DNA from: Clostridiaceae bacterium Marseille-Q4149
GTDB taxonomy: Bacteria; Bacillota; Clostridia; Oscillospirales; Oscillospiraceae
Assembly: GCA_018228685.1 (NCBI GenBank)
Contig: CP073691.1
Location: 1,674,001-1,738,000, forward strand
DNA length: 64,000 nt
Direction of reading: 5' to 3'
The position numbers and the translations under genes are program-made. Numbering within the stretch: position 1 is the stretch's first letter; every line of letters starts with the position of its first letter. The notes beneath the pieces were generated by a model, which was given only the letters and a program-made list of their open reading frames with translations, made no database searches and had not been told where the DNA came from. Positions 35,387 through 45,399 of this stretch are shown here, one piece after another.

Positions 35387-36349
35387 TTATTTCATTCGTT
35401 TTCTTAATATTCGGCGATAATTTGTTTCTCCCTTTGGTGCGTCCTGTATAATTTCCAACACACCATCTTCAAGCATTTTATCAATGCGATTGGAAATCCA
35501 TACATCACTAATTCCAAGTTGATATTTTCCTAAAACATTACCTATGACAATAGCCATTTTGAATTGCTCTGGCTGTTCCGCAATTTCACGAAGAATGAAA
35601 CTATCATATATATCTTCTGAAACGCTTTGCAATTTACCATTTAACATTGCACGCAAAGGTGCATTTTCATTTTGAAGTTGATTCCATTTCATAGTACAAG
35701 CTGAAAGAAATACAGGATTAGCTTTCTCTTGTAGAGTTATATAGTTTCCCCATTCGCCAGGAGACACCTCGCCCCATGCTATTTTGGATGTCATAGTATT
35801 TTCTTTTCCATATTCCCATGTAGGTAACTTAACCAAATAAATTGTTGTCTGGCAGTTTAATGGTTGAAGTTGTTTCATAAGCCAATACATACCACAAAGC
35901 TCATCTGGATTATAGCTATACCAAATGCGAATTTCTTCCCCAGCTACATATCGTTCAATCACTGAGGTCAATGTAGTTTTAATTTTCTGTATTTTTTCTT
36001 CAACCTGATAATCTAAATCCTCTACAAAGCAGACAGACAGCATTTTCTTGAAAATATTTTTCCGCTGTTCGCCAATTCCATTATCAGAAATATCTCCCAC
36101 ACTAAGAACCATATCAAAACAATAAACATCACTGCTCTTGCCTCCCAATGGAATAGCATTCTCCCAAGCAATGCGTTCTTGTTCCTGTGCTTGAAGCTGT
36201 GCCTTTTTCATTTCATCTGAAGATGGAACACTCCCGTCTTCGTGCCTCATAAATATTGAAACAGCACTTCCTCTATACTTTCCCTTGCCGTAAGTTTGGG
36301 CAATTTTCAAACTTCCACAGGCACTTTCACCAAATACAATTTCAATCAT
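35387..36349 (-). CDS. DUF1835/DUF3658-like protein
   Basis: The 320-residue protein opens MIEIVFGESACGSLKIAQTY and has the DUF1835 pattern of an N-terminal region that tracks a small-molecule-like GES motif. An acidic middle (WYSYNPDELCGMYWLMKQL, the usual S.nP.E..G..w.l) and the C-terminal DUF3658 block with a winged-helix end (GISDVWISNRIDKMLEDGVL) follow. The family's function is unknown; it occurs as accessory cargo in Firmicutes. It is in a lower-GC segment, 29 bases after tnpV on the same strand. Confidence 0.75.
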   Translation of the reverse strand: MIEIVFGESACGSLKIAQTYGKGKYRGSAVSIFMRHEDGSVPSSDEMKKAQLQAQEQERIAWENAIPLGGKSSDVYCFDMVLSVGDISDNGIGEQRKNIFKKMLSVCFVEDLDYQVEEKIQKIKTTLTSVIERYVAGEEIRIWYSYNPDELCGMYWLMKQLQPLNCQTTIYLVKLPTWEYGKENTMTSKIAWGEVSPGEWGNYITLQEKANPVFLSACTMKWNQLQNENAPLRAMLNGKLQSVSEDIYDSFILREIAEQPEQFKMAIVIGNVLGKYQLGISDVWISNRIDKMLEDGVLEIIQDAPKGETNYRRILRKRMK

Positions 36350-36378
36350 CTTATATACCTCCGATTTAATTGCTCCCG

Positions 36379-36756
36379 TTATGAATAAATCATCTCATAC
36401 AAAACAATTTCTTCTGCCCTGTTGTGAATGTTATTGCAACGCTGCACCCATTCCATTTGTCGGGTACACTTCAATTCCTCTGTCACGCCCTCGGTAGCTT
36501 TCATCTGCTCCATGATAGTGTCTAACCGTTTTTGTGCCTGTTCATTCAGGTCTGCAAGATATGTCAACAATTCTCCGGTCAGTATCAATGTATTCAATCT
36601 GGCTGGGTGGACTTCTCTTAAATATTCCCGGTGCATTCGTCCGTACTTTCCGATAGGGCGGTGTTCCTCCGGCAGTTTCAAGCCTGGAATGTAGTAATCT
36701 CCGACAAGGATATAATCAATTCCGTTTTCCGTTATTCTTGGTTTCAATTCGCTCAT
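36379..36756 (-). CDS. tnpV: transposon-encoded protein TnpV
   Basis: The 125-residue protein has the TnpV hallmarks: DYYIPGLKLPEEHRPIGKYG, RMHREYLREVHPA and the C-terminal RQMEWVQRCNNIHNRAEEIV. TnpV proteins are encoded near serine recombinases in Clostridial mobilisable elements and have no assigned biochemical role. A second, diverged TnpV lies at 49028-49399. This copy overlaps the small XRE gene upstream. Confidence 0.85.
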   Translation of the reverse strand: MSELKPRITENGIDYILVGDYYIPGLKLPEEHRPIGKYGRMHREYLREVHPARLNTLILTGELLTYLADLNEQAQKRLDTIMEQMKATEGVTEELKCTRQMEWVQRCNNIHNRAEEIVLYEMIYS

Positions 36757-36988
36757 GTTCCTTACCTCCTGTGGAAGCAGGCTCGTCTGGTACTAACTCA
36801 ATCACATCAGTAATCTCACAATTCAGAGTTTCACAGATACGGGCTAATGTATCCATGCTGATGTGCTTTCCCTCTTTGCTCATGTTGGCAATCATATTTG
36901 TTGTCATACCAGCAGCAAGCCTTAAATCCTCTTTTCTCATATCACGCTCTAACAGTGTGTGCCAGAGTGGTTTATAGCTGATGTGCAT
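36716..36988 (-). CDS. small XRE-type helix-turn-helix regulator
   Basis: The ATG at 36988 starts a 90-residue protein that is essentially one Cro/CI domain: ISYKPLWHTLLERDMRKEDL, then LAAGMTTNMIANMSKEGKHI and MDTLARICETLNCEITDVIE. Such small regulators accompany TnpV in related elements and probably control excision or element genes. Its 3' end overlaps tnpV by 41 bases. Confidence 0.8.
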   Translation of the reverse strand: MHISYKPLWHTLLERDMRKEDLRLAAGMTTNMIANMSKEGKHISMDTLARICETLNCEITDVIELVPDEPASTGGKEHERIETKNNGKRN

Positions 36989-37228
36989 ATTGTTTTCCTG
37001 CCTTTCTATCCATACCACCGGGGCGGTTGCCCCGGCAGGAACTTTTCTCTTATTATAACACCAATCTTGTGAAATCACAATTTATTCTTGTAGCCTGCCG
37101 CTGATACCGTCTGGATTGTGCATTCCCTTTCTTTTTGTTCCCTTTAATTAGCCATGAACTGCTTCATGCCCTGGCTCTTTGCTGATGTGTGATAAAGAAG
37201 TAGTAGAAGTGTAAAAAATTTTGCCGTT

Positions 37229-37261
37229 CCTATCCGGCGTTTGCGCATTGCGCCGGATAGG
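37229..37261 (-). terminator. terminator of the recombinase gene
   Basis: The arms cctatccggcg and cgccggatagg are perfectly complementary. On the minus strand a T-rich run follows, just after the recombinase stop codon at 37270. Confidence 0.8.
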
Positions 37262-37269
37262 TCGGGCGG

Positions 37270-38784
37270 TCATTCGGGCAGGTCTACCTTGCCAACGAAA
37301 GAGTAATAAATATCAATGTCCTGTCTGCGTGTGCCGTTCTCGTCATAGCTGCACTCATGCACAACGATTTTCTCCACAAACTCACGCAAAAGGGTAGGGG
37401 TAAGTTCTTCAAAGCTGGTGTACTTGCGGACAACATTCATAAACTTTTCTGCGTTTACCGTGGCTTCCTGCGCTTTGGAAAGCTCTGCCCGGATAGCGGC
37501 GGCTCTCTCTTTCAGTTCTTTCTGCTCGGCTTCATAGTCTGCCGACAGCTCCGTGAAACGCTCGTCTGAAATGCGCCCGGTCACGCTGTCCTCATACAGC
37601 CGCTTGAAGATAGCGGATAACTCGCTGATACGCTTCTCGGCGGCTTCCAGCTCCTTTTTCCTTGCGGCGTTCCTGCGCTTGCCCCCGTCCTCGTTCTGCT
37701 CGATCAGCAGCTTCATAAACCGGGCTTCGTGCTTCGCTGCATAGCTGGTGACTTTCCGCAGATTGTCGGTCACTCCGGCGGTCAACAGGTCGGTGCGGAT
37801 AAAGTGCGCCGTACAGTCACGGGTACGCTTCTTGTAGCTCCCGCAGATATAACAATCCTGCTTGCGGGTGGCGTTCTGGTAACGCTGCTGGTAAAGGACG
37901 CTGCCGCAGTCGGCACAAAAGAGTATGCCGGAGAATAAGCCCACTTCATCATAGCGGTTCGGGCGTTTGCGCTGCTTGCGTAACTCCTGCACACGCTCCC
38001 ACATCTGGGTGTCAATGATAGGCTCATGGTGGTTCTCGAAAATCGCCTGTTTCTCAATGGGGTTCTCTACGCTGTGCTTGGTCTTGTAGGACGGCTTCTC
38101 CGTCTTGAAGTTTACCAGACAGCCCGTGTACTCCCTGTTTTCAAGGATATGTACCACGGTATTGGTCGCCCACTTGCACTCATAGCCGGGGTGGTAGCGG
38201 CGGGTGCTTCCCGTCCGACGGTATTCCAGCGTTCCCGGCGTGGGGATCTCCTGCTCTGTGAGCATACGGGCTATCTTGGTCGGCCCGTTCCCGGCAAGGC
38301 ACAAGCTGTAAATCTGCCGCACAACAGGGGCGGCTTCCCCGTCAATGATAAAATTTTCGTCCTCGTCCATAAAGTAGCCGTATACGGGTTTGCTCGTGAC
38401 GGGCTTCCCGCTCATACCCTTAGACCGTTTTACTGCTTTGATTTTCTTGCTCGTATCTCTCACCAGCCATTCGTTAAAAATGTTCCGCAGAGGGGCAAAA
38501 TCATTGTCGCCCTGTGCGCTGTCCACTCCGTCATTGATAGCGATAAAGCGGACGCCTTTCTGTGGGAAAATCATTTCCGTATACATTCCCACTTGCAGAT
38601 AGTTTCGCCCTAACCGTGACATATCCTTGACGATAACGGTGCCGACTTTTCCGGCTTCAATGTCCGCAAGCATGGCTTGAAAACCGGGTCTTTGGAAGTT
38701 CGCCCCAGAATAACCGTCATCTGTGTACCATTGCAGATTGGAAAAGCCGTTCTGCTTCGCATAGGTTTCAAGAATACGCTTCTG
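37270..38784 (-). pseudogene. large serine recombinase, C-terminal 504 residues; N-terminus is at 49542-49640
   Basis: Homology begins in mid-protein with QKRILETYAKQNGFSNLQWY and continues through the resolvase core (VIVKDMSRLGRNYLQVGMYT), the recombinase domain and a four-Cys zinc ribbon (CADCGSVLYQQ, CYICGSYKKRTRDC). The coiled-coil C-terminus follows and ends FVGKVDLPE. The catalytic serine region is missing and an in-frame stop lies just upstream of the junction. The missing 33 N-terminal residues are at 49542-49640 on the same strand. Together they make about 536 residues, the normal size. The gene was therefore split by an insertion of about 10.8 kb. Confidence 0.88.
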
Positions 38785-38937
38785 AGATGGGATTTGTCAA
38801 GGATTTTTTCTGCAAATAATATGCAATGTTGTTAAGTGCTTATGACTCCAATTTTGCAGCATTAAGTTGCCTATTCTTGATGATGCAATTTAGCTAAAAG
38901 AAATCGGTGACGATAAGGCATAATAAGACAACGCACT

Positions 38938-40521
38938 TTACAAAGCATGTAACTCATCAATCTCTAAGACTCTGTCAAATGCACTATCAACGACATCATC
39001 GTGCGAGACAAATAATACTGTACTACTACTTAATCGCGTATTCAGCATTTCATAAAAAACCTTGGTGGAGTTTGAGTCAAGAGATGAGGTAATCTCATCA
39101 AATAAGATAATATGCGGACGATTGATTAATGTCCTAATTATTAGAATTTTTTGCTTTTCACCGCCTGAAAATTTGTTTCCAAAATCACCTGGTTTTTTCT
39201 GAAACAAGTCGTTTTCGCTAGTTATCAACGAATTAAGTCCGAATATGTTTATCAACTCATAGACTTCCTCTAAATTAGCATCGTCCATTGGATATATTAT
39301 ATTTTCATAGATTGACCTATTGAATAAATTTGTATTTTGAGAAACATACATTATGCCATCGATAGATGGGAGACCATATGTTATCTGCCCAGAGTCAATA
39401 TCTAATATCTTTGCTATAACTTTAAGTAATGTCGATTTTCCGCTTCCGTTCTCACCTCGAATGATGATATGCTCGCCTTTATTTACATACAAACTAGCAT
39501 TATCAAAAATTTTCTTGTTACCAAGCGTCAATTCAACATTCTGCATGGCAATCACCGTATTGGTAGGAACACTGATAAAAACTCTATGGCAATCTTTTTC
39601 ATTACTTTCGCTGTACCCCAATAGTTTTAACGCAGCTTTTAGTCTTGAGACCATTTCTATCATTGACAAGTATTCTCCACCAAAATCTCTCAAATTAAAT
39701 ATTGAGTAGATAAGTCCTAAATAGAATGAGATATTACCTATTCCCGTTGTGGAATAAATAGAAAATATAATCAGCTGTAAAAAGGTAATGAATACTAACA
39801 CAATGTGTTGAATCAGTTTTGCATTATCTATGGCCAACTGTAGACCATAGTAATTTTTTTGCTCACTATCCAAAAGGAAACGATATTTTTCTTTTTCTTT
39901 ATCATATGAACGGAATGAGTATATAGAGTCCAAATTCTGGCAGTAATCGATCAAATAAGAATTCACATCTGACGCAGACAACAGCGTACTATGAATCCTG
40001 TTATTTTGTTTTTTTAAAAGAACAATGGATATGAAGAAATATACTGAATAAGATAATATATAAGTCACACCAAGAAGGAAATGGAAATTAAAAAAAGCAG
40101 TTGAATTAATTATTATAATAGCGGAATGCTTGATTATAAATTGAACGCAGGAGTACAGCAAACTTCGTGTACAAAAAGATGATTCGGAAAAAAGATCCTG
40201 GATCTTCCCGGTTTCCATATCATCAAAATACATATATTTTTTTTTCACTAGGTCGTCAAAGAGAACCTGCTTTGAATATTTTCTAACACTCTGCATAGCA
40301 AGGTTGTTAGGATAATTCAAAATAGGGACTACTAAAAAGGATAAAATTGATAGGACCATGAAAAAAGGGTTTACGTGCAATCCCCCACTGCCGCTAAATA
40401 TCTTTGGCAAGGTATAAGGAAGTATGCTGTATAAACCATATCCTACAGACAAAAGAAGCAAATATATGGACACATTCAACCGACCTATTTTTTGTATAAG
40501 AGCACTTAAATATTGCTTCAT
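38938..40521 (-). CDS. ABC exporter, fused membrane and ATPase domains, no peptidase domain
   Basis: The ATG at 40521 gives MKQYLSALIQKIGRLNVSIY and a 527-residue half transporter. Residues about 1-290 contain six membrane helices. The ATPase follows with Walker A IIRGENGSGKSTLLKV, Q-loop YVSQNTNLFNRSI, signature KFSGGEKQKILIIR and Walker B HIILFDEITSSLD. The organisation is that of peptide or lantibiotic exporters, but the N-terminal C39 peptidase domain found in many of them is absent. A separate C39-like peptidase remnant lies 3.4 kb upstream on the same strand. Base composition is AT-rich. A DnaK-type precursor peptide was not found. Confidence 0.85.
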   Translation of the reverse strand: MKQYLSALIQKIGRLNVSIYLLLLSVGYGLYSILPYTLPKIFSGSGGLHVNPFFMVLSILSFLVVPILNYPNNLAMQSVRKYSKQVLFDDLVKKKYMYFDDMETGKIQDLFSESSFCTRSLLYSCVQFIIKHSAIIIINSTAFFNFHFLLGVTYILSYSVYFFISIVLLKKQNNRIHSTLLSASDVNSYLIDYCQNLDSIYSFRSYDKEKEKYRFLLDSEQKNYYGLQLAIDNAKLIQHIVLVFITFLQLIIFSIYSTTGIGNISFYLGLIYSIFNLRDFGGEYLSMIEMVSRLKAALKLLGYSESNEKDCHRVFISVPTNTVIAMQNVELTLGNKKIFDNASLYVNKGEHIIIRGENGSGKSTLLKVIAKILDIDSGQITYGLPSIDGIMYVSQNTNLFNRSIYENIIYPMDDANLEEVYELINIFGLNSLITSENDLFQKKPGDFGNKFSGGEKQKILIIRTLINRPHIILFDEITSSLDSNSTKVFYEMLNTRLSSSTVLFVSHDDVVDSAFDRVLEIDELHAL

Positions 40522-40835
40522 TATTATGACCATTCCTTTCCGCTGCACTCCAAGGCACAAAAGGGATACGAAACAGGAGTGCCTCTATCGCAGCTAAACG
40601 AAATTTGTTAGAATACGCTAGAGGAACGGGCACACTACACAGCATGTGGGGGGGTGAGTGGGTACAGCTATCCGCTGAACTGAATTATTATGTGTGCCGG
40701 ATGCTCTTTCAAGCGCAAATAAGTAGGGCGTAGAACCCTGTAAACTTATCTTTGGAGAGACAGACTGCTTCAAGCTTTCAGTGAGTGTCCAGTCCCTACC
40801 TGTTCCCTCAAATCTTCGAACTGAGGGGATGTGTT
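40522..40835. other. non-coding stretch ahead of the IS110 transposase
   Basis: This 310-bp gap contains the end of the ABC exporter's leader and, from somewhere near 40600, the left non-coding end of an IS110-family element. In active IS110 elements such a region encodes the bridge RNA. I could not place the exact element boundary by eye. Confidence 0.4.
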
Positions 40836-42117
40836 ATGCTCAAAATCGTTTATCCTATCTGCTGTGGAATGGATGTCCACAAATCGTTTCTGGTAGCCTG
40901 TATTGCCTCAATCAACGAGCAGGGCGTTACCACCTACAAAGGCAAGCGGTTTTGCACCTTTACAGGAGACCTCCGGCGGTGTGCCACCTGGTTGGGAGAG
41001 AACAACTGCAAGGACGTGTGTATGGAGCCTACCGGGATGTATTGGCTCCCTATTTACAACATCCTAGAACACGCCCGCAATATTGTCCTTGCCCACCCCA
41101 AGTACGTCAAGGCTATCCGGGGAAAGAAAACAGACAAAAAGGACGCCAAGTGGTTTGCGGACATCTTCAAGCACGACCTGGTTTCTGGCAGCTTTATCCC
41201 ACCATCAGATATTCGTCAGCTCCGGGATTTGGTGTGCTACCGCTGAAAACTCACCAATTTCACCACGGGAGAGAAAACCGGGCGCAGAATTGCTTGACTG
41301 TCTCCAATATCAAGCTGGATGACGTGTTTCCGGACGGCTTTGGCAAAGCAGCTACAGCTATTACCTCCGGCTGCTAGGAAGCAACGAATCCTTTCATGTA
41401 GCTCCATTCCTCAACAAGCGAGTCAAAACACCAGTTGAGAAAATCCAGGCCGCTGCGGACGGAGAGATGTGTGTGGAACAGGCCGAAAAACTCCGCATCA
41501 TCCGTTCCCACATGGACAGCCTTGAATTGTGCAAGGCCGATCTGGACTCTCTTATCCTGACCATCGCTGAGAAATATCTTCCCCAACTTAACCTCGTTAT
41601 GACGGCGCTAGGTATCCAAGCCTTTGCCACTATTGGCATCATCTCTTAAATTGGCGTGGATATGTCCGTTTTTTCCACCTCGAAGCATTTCTGCTCCTGG
41701 GCTGGGCTTACAATGAAAGTGCCGGAAAAAAAGAAAACCACCAGGAGCAGCCGGGCTGGGGCATACATCAAGCCCCTGTTGGTGCAGTGTGCGCTCTGTG
41801 CTATCCGGGCAAAGCAGTACCCAGAAGTCCGCAATCGCTATCTAGCTTTGAAGAAGCGCTGTGGTAACAAGAAGGCCATCATCGCCGTCGCCCTTGTGTT
41901 GCTGACTGCCATCTACAACATCCTCAAGAAGAACGAATCTTATAACCCTGAGCCTTACCGCAAGGCTGACCGTCCTCTCACACACCGTGAGATCTCTGCT
42001 GACCAGGCTATCTTAATCCTTCAAAGGCAGGGCTGTCTGGTAACCTCCCCGGCCTGGCTGATCTGCTCTAATTTTGGCCGCCATATGCCAGCCTGTTTTC
42101 GTGTCCCTTTTTCTGGA
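40836..42117 (+). pseudogene. IS110-family transposase, decayed
   Basis: The N-terminal DEDD/RuvC-like domain is recognisable: MLKIVYPICCGMDVHKSFLV, VCMEPTGMYWLPIYNIL and the catalytic-type KTDKKDAKWFADI. A TGA at 41244-41246 interrupts it after RDLVCYR. The Tnp_20 region then appears in other frames (CVEQAEKLRIIRSHMDSLEL; GIQAFATIGIIS then a TAA at 41646-41648; SVFSTSKHFCSWAGLT; KKKTTRSSRAGAYIKPLLVQ). At least two stops and several frameshifts make it inactive. It sits between the beta-propeller gene and the ABC exporter gene and separates what was probably one leftward operon. Confidence 0.88.
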
Positions 42118-42128
42118 TAATGATCAGG

Positions 42129-43793
42129 TTAAAATATTTCAAACTCCCCTCCTTCTTCACTTCTGATAAAATCATCTAAAGATTCAGCAGAATTACTAAG
42201 GACTCTTTTGAGAATTAGCCGCCATGTTTGGAAGTCTGCATCCTTCCAATTGCTTTTTCTTTTTACATAGTTAATCCTATCTCTAAAGTCTTTTTGCGAA
42301 ATGGACTTCCCATGAACCTTCATAAGTCCTTGCACCAATGCCGCTCCACTACTAAAAATATTCTCCTCTGTTGAAACCTTCAAATATTGATGTAGTACAA
42401 AGGAAGATGGCAACTGTTCTCTTTTGTCAATATAGATACTAATGCATGTTTTTTTAATTAAACCAAAATTTTCAAGCAAAACCGGAATTGCATAAAACCC
42501 ACTGACGCAATTGTTTTGTAAATTAAATTTATATGTAAAGGCATTTCCGATTTTTTTACCATTGACCACCCCATCTTTTGAAAAAACTGACACGTCAATA
42601 CTCGAAGATGTATATTCTCCACCTGTTTCGATAAGCACGCTCATAAGATTGCAATCTTTTTCTTCCAAAAAGTAGACGTCGTTATACATAGGCAAAGATA
42701 CATGTGCCTCTGAAACAACATCAAAACAAATCAGTTGACCATTTGCTGGTGGCTCGCCTGCTCCAATCAACGCCTTATTAGTTCCAAAACTGACCGCGCT
42801 ATAAGGAGTGTGACCAACTACTTTGTGCTGAAAAATTTCCCCCGTGTCCTTGTCTAATAAAAAAACTGAACAATCCGCCAAGACAAAAAGGGTCTTCCCG
42901 TAAATTGACGGTGGCGCAACAATAAGCCCTTCTCTGAACTTTTGCCTCCAAACAATACTTCCGTTTAATATGTCAGCACAACCAACCTCACCCTTTAGTG
43001 TTGTATAATACACTCTTTGGCTATCAACGACAGGAAAATGTCGTCCACAAAACCCAAAAACCCTTGTTCTCCATAGTTCTTTTCCTACTTTTAGATCAAA
43101 ACAAATGATGTCATGTCCGCATGATGCAAAAGCAAAGTCATCCTTTAGCCAAATGCCTGACGTATCCGAACTAATAACAGGGCTTCTACCTAACTCCATA
43201 GAATACATTATGCTTCCTTCTTGATTTATAAGCCATAAATAAGAACATGAGCAATCCCTTTCATTGTTGTGGAGCGTACCTGTGCATAATATGCCACCTT
43301 TGTACGGCGTAATATTACCGTAAATAAACGAATTGGGAATATGTAATTTTTTGACAACTTCTCCGTTTTTGTTTACGGCTAAAAGGGTGCTGCCGGAACC
43401 AAACCACAATGTTTCGTCTATAACATTTAATGTAGTTCGTACTCTGTGACCACCCTGAACAGCCCATTCTACAATGCCAGACTCAGCGGAAACAGCTTGT
43501 ACTGCATCAAACTCTTTTAGGAAAACAACAAGGTCGCCAAAAACAGTTGGTGTTCCATAACCACCATTGACAGCATCTATACTCCAAAGTATTTTCCCAT
43601 TATGCAGATCAACTTTCAATAAATGATACGCCTGTTCCATCTCAGAGTATGTAACGACATAGCCGAAGTATTCACTACAATTATTTCCATAAAATGGAGT
43701 TCTAACAACTGCTGGCATTTCTATACGCCAACTGTCATTAAGGAAATAACGTTGTTTGTCATTTTTATTTTTAATAATGTTTTTTCGGATCAT
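42129..43793 (-). CDS. PQQ-type beta-propeller protein
   Basis: The 554-residue protein has no signal peptide. Residues about 25-360 hold repeated blades of the PQQ/Trp-docking type, each with a pattern such as LHNGKILWSIDAV, ESGIVEWAVQ, KVGKELWRTRVFG and LNGSIVWRQKF. About 190 residues of a second domain follow that I do not recognise, ending GGEFEIF. Propellers of this kind often bind partner proteins. Its place between a C39-like peptidase fragment and an ABC exporter suggests a part in peptide processing, but that is inference. Base composition is AT-rich like its two neighbours and unlike the recombinase genes. Confidence 0.75.
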   Translation of the reverse strand: MIRKNIIKNKNDKQRYFLNDSWRIEMPAVVRTPFYGNNCSEYFGYVVTYSEMEQAYHLLKVDLHNGKILWSIDAVNGGYGTPTVFGDLVVFLKEFDAVQAVSAESGIVEWAVQGGHRVRTTLNVIDETLWFGSGSTLLAVNKNGEVVKKLHIPNSFIYGNITPYKGGILCTGTLHNNERDCSCSYLWLINQEGSIMYSMELGRSPVISSDTSGIWLKDDFAFASCGHDIICFDLKVGKELWRTRVFGFCGRHFPVVDSQRVYYTTLKGEVGCADILNGSIVWRQKFREGLIVAPPSIYGKTLFVLADCSVFLLDKDTGEIFQHKVVGHTPYSAVSFGTNKALIGAGEPPANGQLICFDVVSEAHVSLPMYNDVYFLEEKDCNLMSVLIETGGEYTSSSIDVSVFSKDGVVNGKKIGNAFTYKFNLQNNCVSGFYAIPVLLENFGLIKKTCISIYIDKREQLPSSFVLHQYLKVSTEENIFSSGAALVQGLMKVHGKSISQKDFRDRINYVKRKSNWKDADFQTWRLILKRVLSNSAESLDDFIRSEEGGEFEIF

Positions 43794-43865
43794 ATATATT
43801 ATGCTCCTTTCTCTTTGCGATTGATTGTAATTCGAAGTCTACGCAAAAAACATTTCGATAGGCAA

Positions 43866-43902
43866 CATGTGGGTGGAAGAGTTTCAATCATCCACCCACA
43901 TG
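43866..43902 (-). terminator. hairpin between peptidase remnant and propeller gene
   Basis: Perfect 12-bp arms, catgtgggtgga and its complement, enclose 13 bases in the 150-bp gap between the two genes. On the minus strand it is followed by TTGCC and later a T-run, so it may attenuate rather than fully stop transcription. Confidence 0.55.
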
Positions 43903-43942
43903 CCACCAATTCACAGTGGACTATATTGTCCAATACCGAGTT

Positions 43943-44659
43943 TTAGTAATTACTTGCATTGATGGAAGAAATAACGCTTTCCTTCTGCGACACACCACTA
44001 CTTCTGTTAATCTTCACCGTCTCCGTAAAGTCCATACAGATATTGTCCCTGTACTGATAAGGCCTGTCACTTGATAAGGTCGCAAGCACCTCGATTCTGA
44101 CATCGATATCTCCCGACAGTTCTTTTTCCAAAGGGAATGTAAATATCGCCTTTTCCCCAATCTTCCATTCGCCAGAAAGGCTCTGCGATTGCTGCTTTTC
44201 ATTTCCATTGAAGAGATAATGAATAGTCACTTTGAATGTTTCAAATTTCGTATTGTTTCTATCGATAACATAGCCTAAAGGCTCATAAAAGCCCAAATCA
44301 ACAGCAAGACTTGCATTTTCCTCGATAAGCACTGGCCTAATCTTGTGTGAAATCAAAGAAAGTCGCGTTCCTTTTTCAGCAGTGCAATTAACACATGCTA
44401 CATGGAGCGATTCATATGGGAGTTTGCCAACGCCGCCGTGTTGTCCACCCCAATTGGGGTTCCAAGGATCTACGATATCAAATTCCTCTTTGTCGTCATT
44501 ATACCCAACAATAAGGACACAATGAGACTCCATATCCAGGCGATGAGAGAGTTCTTCATTTTCGATTGGGTAGTCGGCGGCTGAATGAACACGAATCAAT
44601 GTGGGAACTCCGTTTACAATCGAGCTTTTTATGCTTTCAAGAGCTCTTAATGACCAATG
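43943..44659 (-). pseudogene. C-terminal part of a C39-like cysteine peptidase, joined to a recombinase
   Basis: About 238 residues follow the recombinase part in the same open frame. They contain ESHCVLIVGYNDDKEEFDIV then DPWNPNWGG, the His and Asp/Asn half of a C39_2-type papain-fold peptidase. A beta-rich domain of about 170 residues follows. The N-terminal part, with the catalytic Cys, is missing. The junction lies just after KDPENKYHW of the recombinase. The fragment is therefore the 3' portion of a cargo gene whose 5' end was lost when the two sequences were joined. Confidence 0.7.
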
Positions 44660-45193
44660 GTATTTGTTCTCCGGGTCTTTCTTGTAACCGTAAATGGCAC
44701 AGTTGGTGGTGGGCTTGCCGGATTCTCCCTTGACGCGGATGGCGGTTTTCTGCTTGCGGCTCAGGTCGCGCAGATACCACTCGTTCATGATGTTGAGGAA
44801 GGGGGCAAACTCGTTGCTGTTCTGGTCATCGCTGTCCACGCTGTTGGCGATGGCCACAAAGTGGACGCCGTGCTGTCGGAAGAATACCTCCGTGTAAAAT
44901 CCGGTTTGCAGATAGTCACGCCCCGCCCGGCTCATATCCTTGACGATCACATGGGCGACTTTGCCTGCCTCAATATCTGCGATGAGCTGCTTCCATGCCG
45001 GGCGCTCGAAATTACCGCCGCTCCAGCCGTCGTCCGTATAGTGTCGGCAGTTGGTGTAGCCTTTCTGCTGGGCATAGCTTTCGAGGTATTTTTTCTGATT
45101 CACGATGGAATTGCTATCCCCGGCGTTGTCATCGTCGCGGGACAGCCGCTCATAGAGAGCGGTAATTTTGCTTTCAGTCTGTTTCACGCTCAT
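44660..45193 (-). pseudogene. large serine recombinase, N-terminal 178 residues
   Basis: The ATG at 45193 overlaps the tnpW-like stop region. The complete catalytic domain is present: [20 protein letters not shown] with the active-site Ser, then VKDMSRAGRDYLQTGFYTEV and MNEWYLRDLSRKQKTAIRVK. Homology ends after IYGYKKDPENKYHW, where a peptidase fragment follows in frame. The DNA-binding recombinase and zinc-ribbon domains are lost. It is different in sequence from the split recombinase that flanks the segment, so it is most likely the insert's own enzyme. Confidence 0.88.
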
Positions 45194-45399
45194 GATGCGC
45201 TCCTTTCAGACTGTCGGCTCATTTGCGGTGTCTCCATTATACCATAGGTTCCGTCACTTGTAACCATATCATTGCGTACAATCCGTAAAATTTTATCCTC
45301 CATGGTCTCGCCGCCGCTTTCGTTGAACACGACTCTGACCTTGTAGGTGGTGCCGCCGATGCGGCGGATGATAAACTGTTCTCGTTTGTTCTGCTCCAT
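45190..45399 (-). CDS. tnpW: TnpW-like transposon protein
   Basis: The ATG at 45399 follows AAGGAGGATGCCT. The 69-residue product contains REQFIIRRIGGTTYKVRVVF, NESGGETMEDKILRIVRNDM, the short conserved module that precedes serine recombinase genes in these elements. An alternative in-frame start at 45492 also has a good ribosome-binding site and would add 31 residues. The stop overlaps the recombinase start, as for the TnpW at 49741. Confidence 0.7.
   Translation of the reverse strand: MEQNKREQFIIRRIGGTTYKVRVVFNESGGETMEDKILRIVRNDMVTSDGTYGIMETPQMSRQSERSAS

Noticed and set aside
40394-40645. Candidate precursor peptide gene upstream of the ABC exporter
   Set aside because: The frame overlaps the exporter start in another frame, has no ribosome-binding site and lacks a leader or core pattern.
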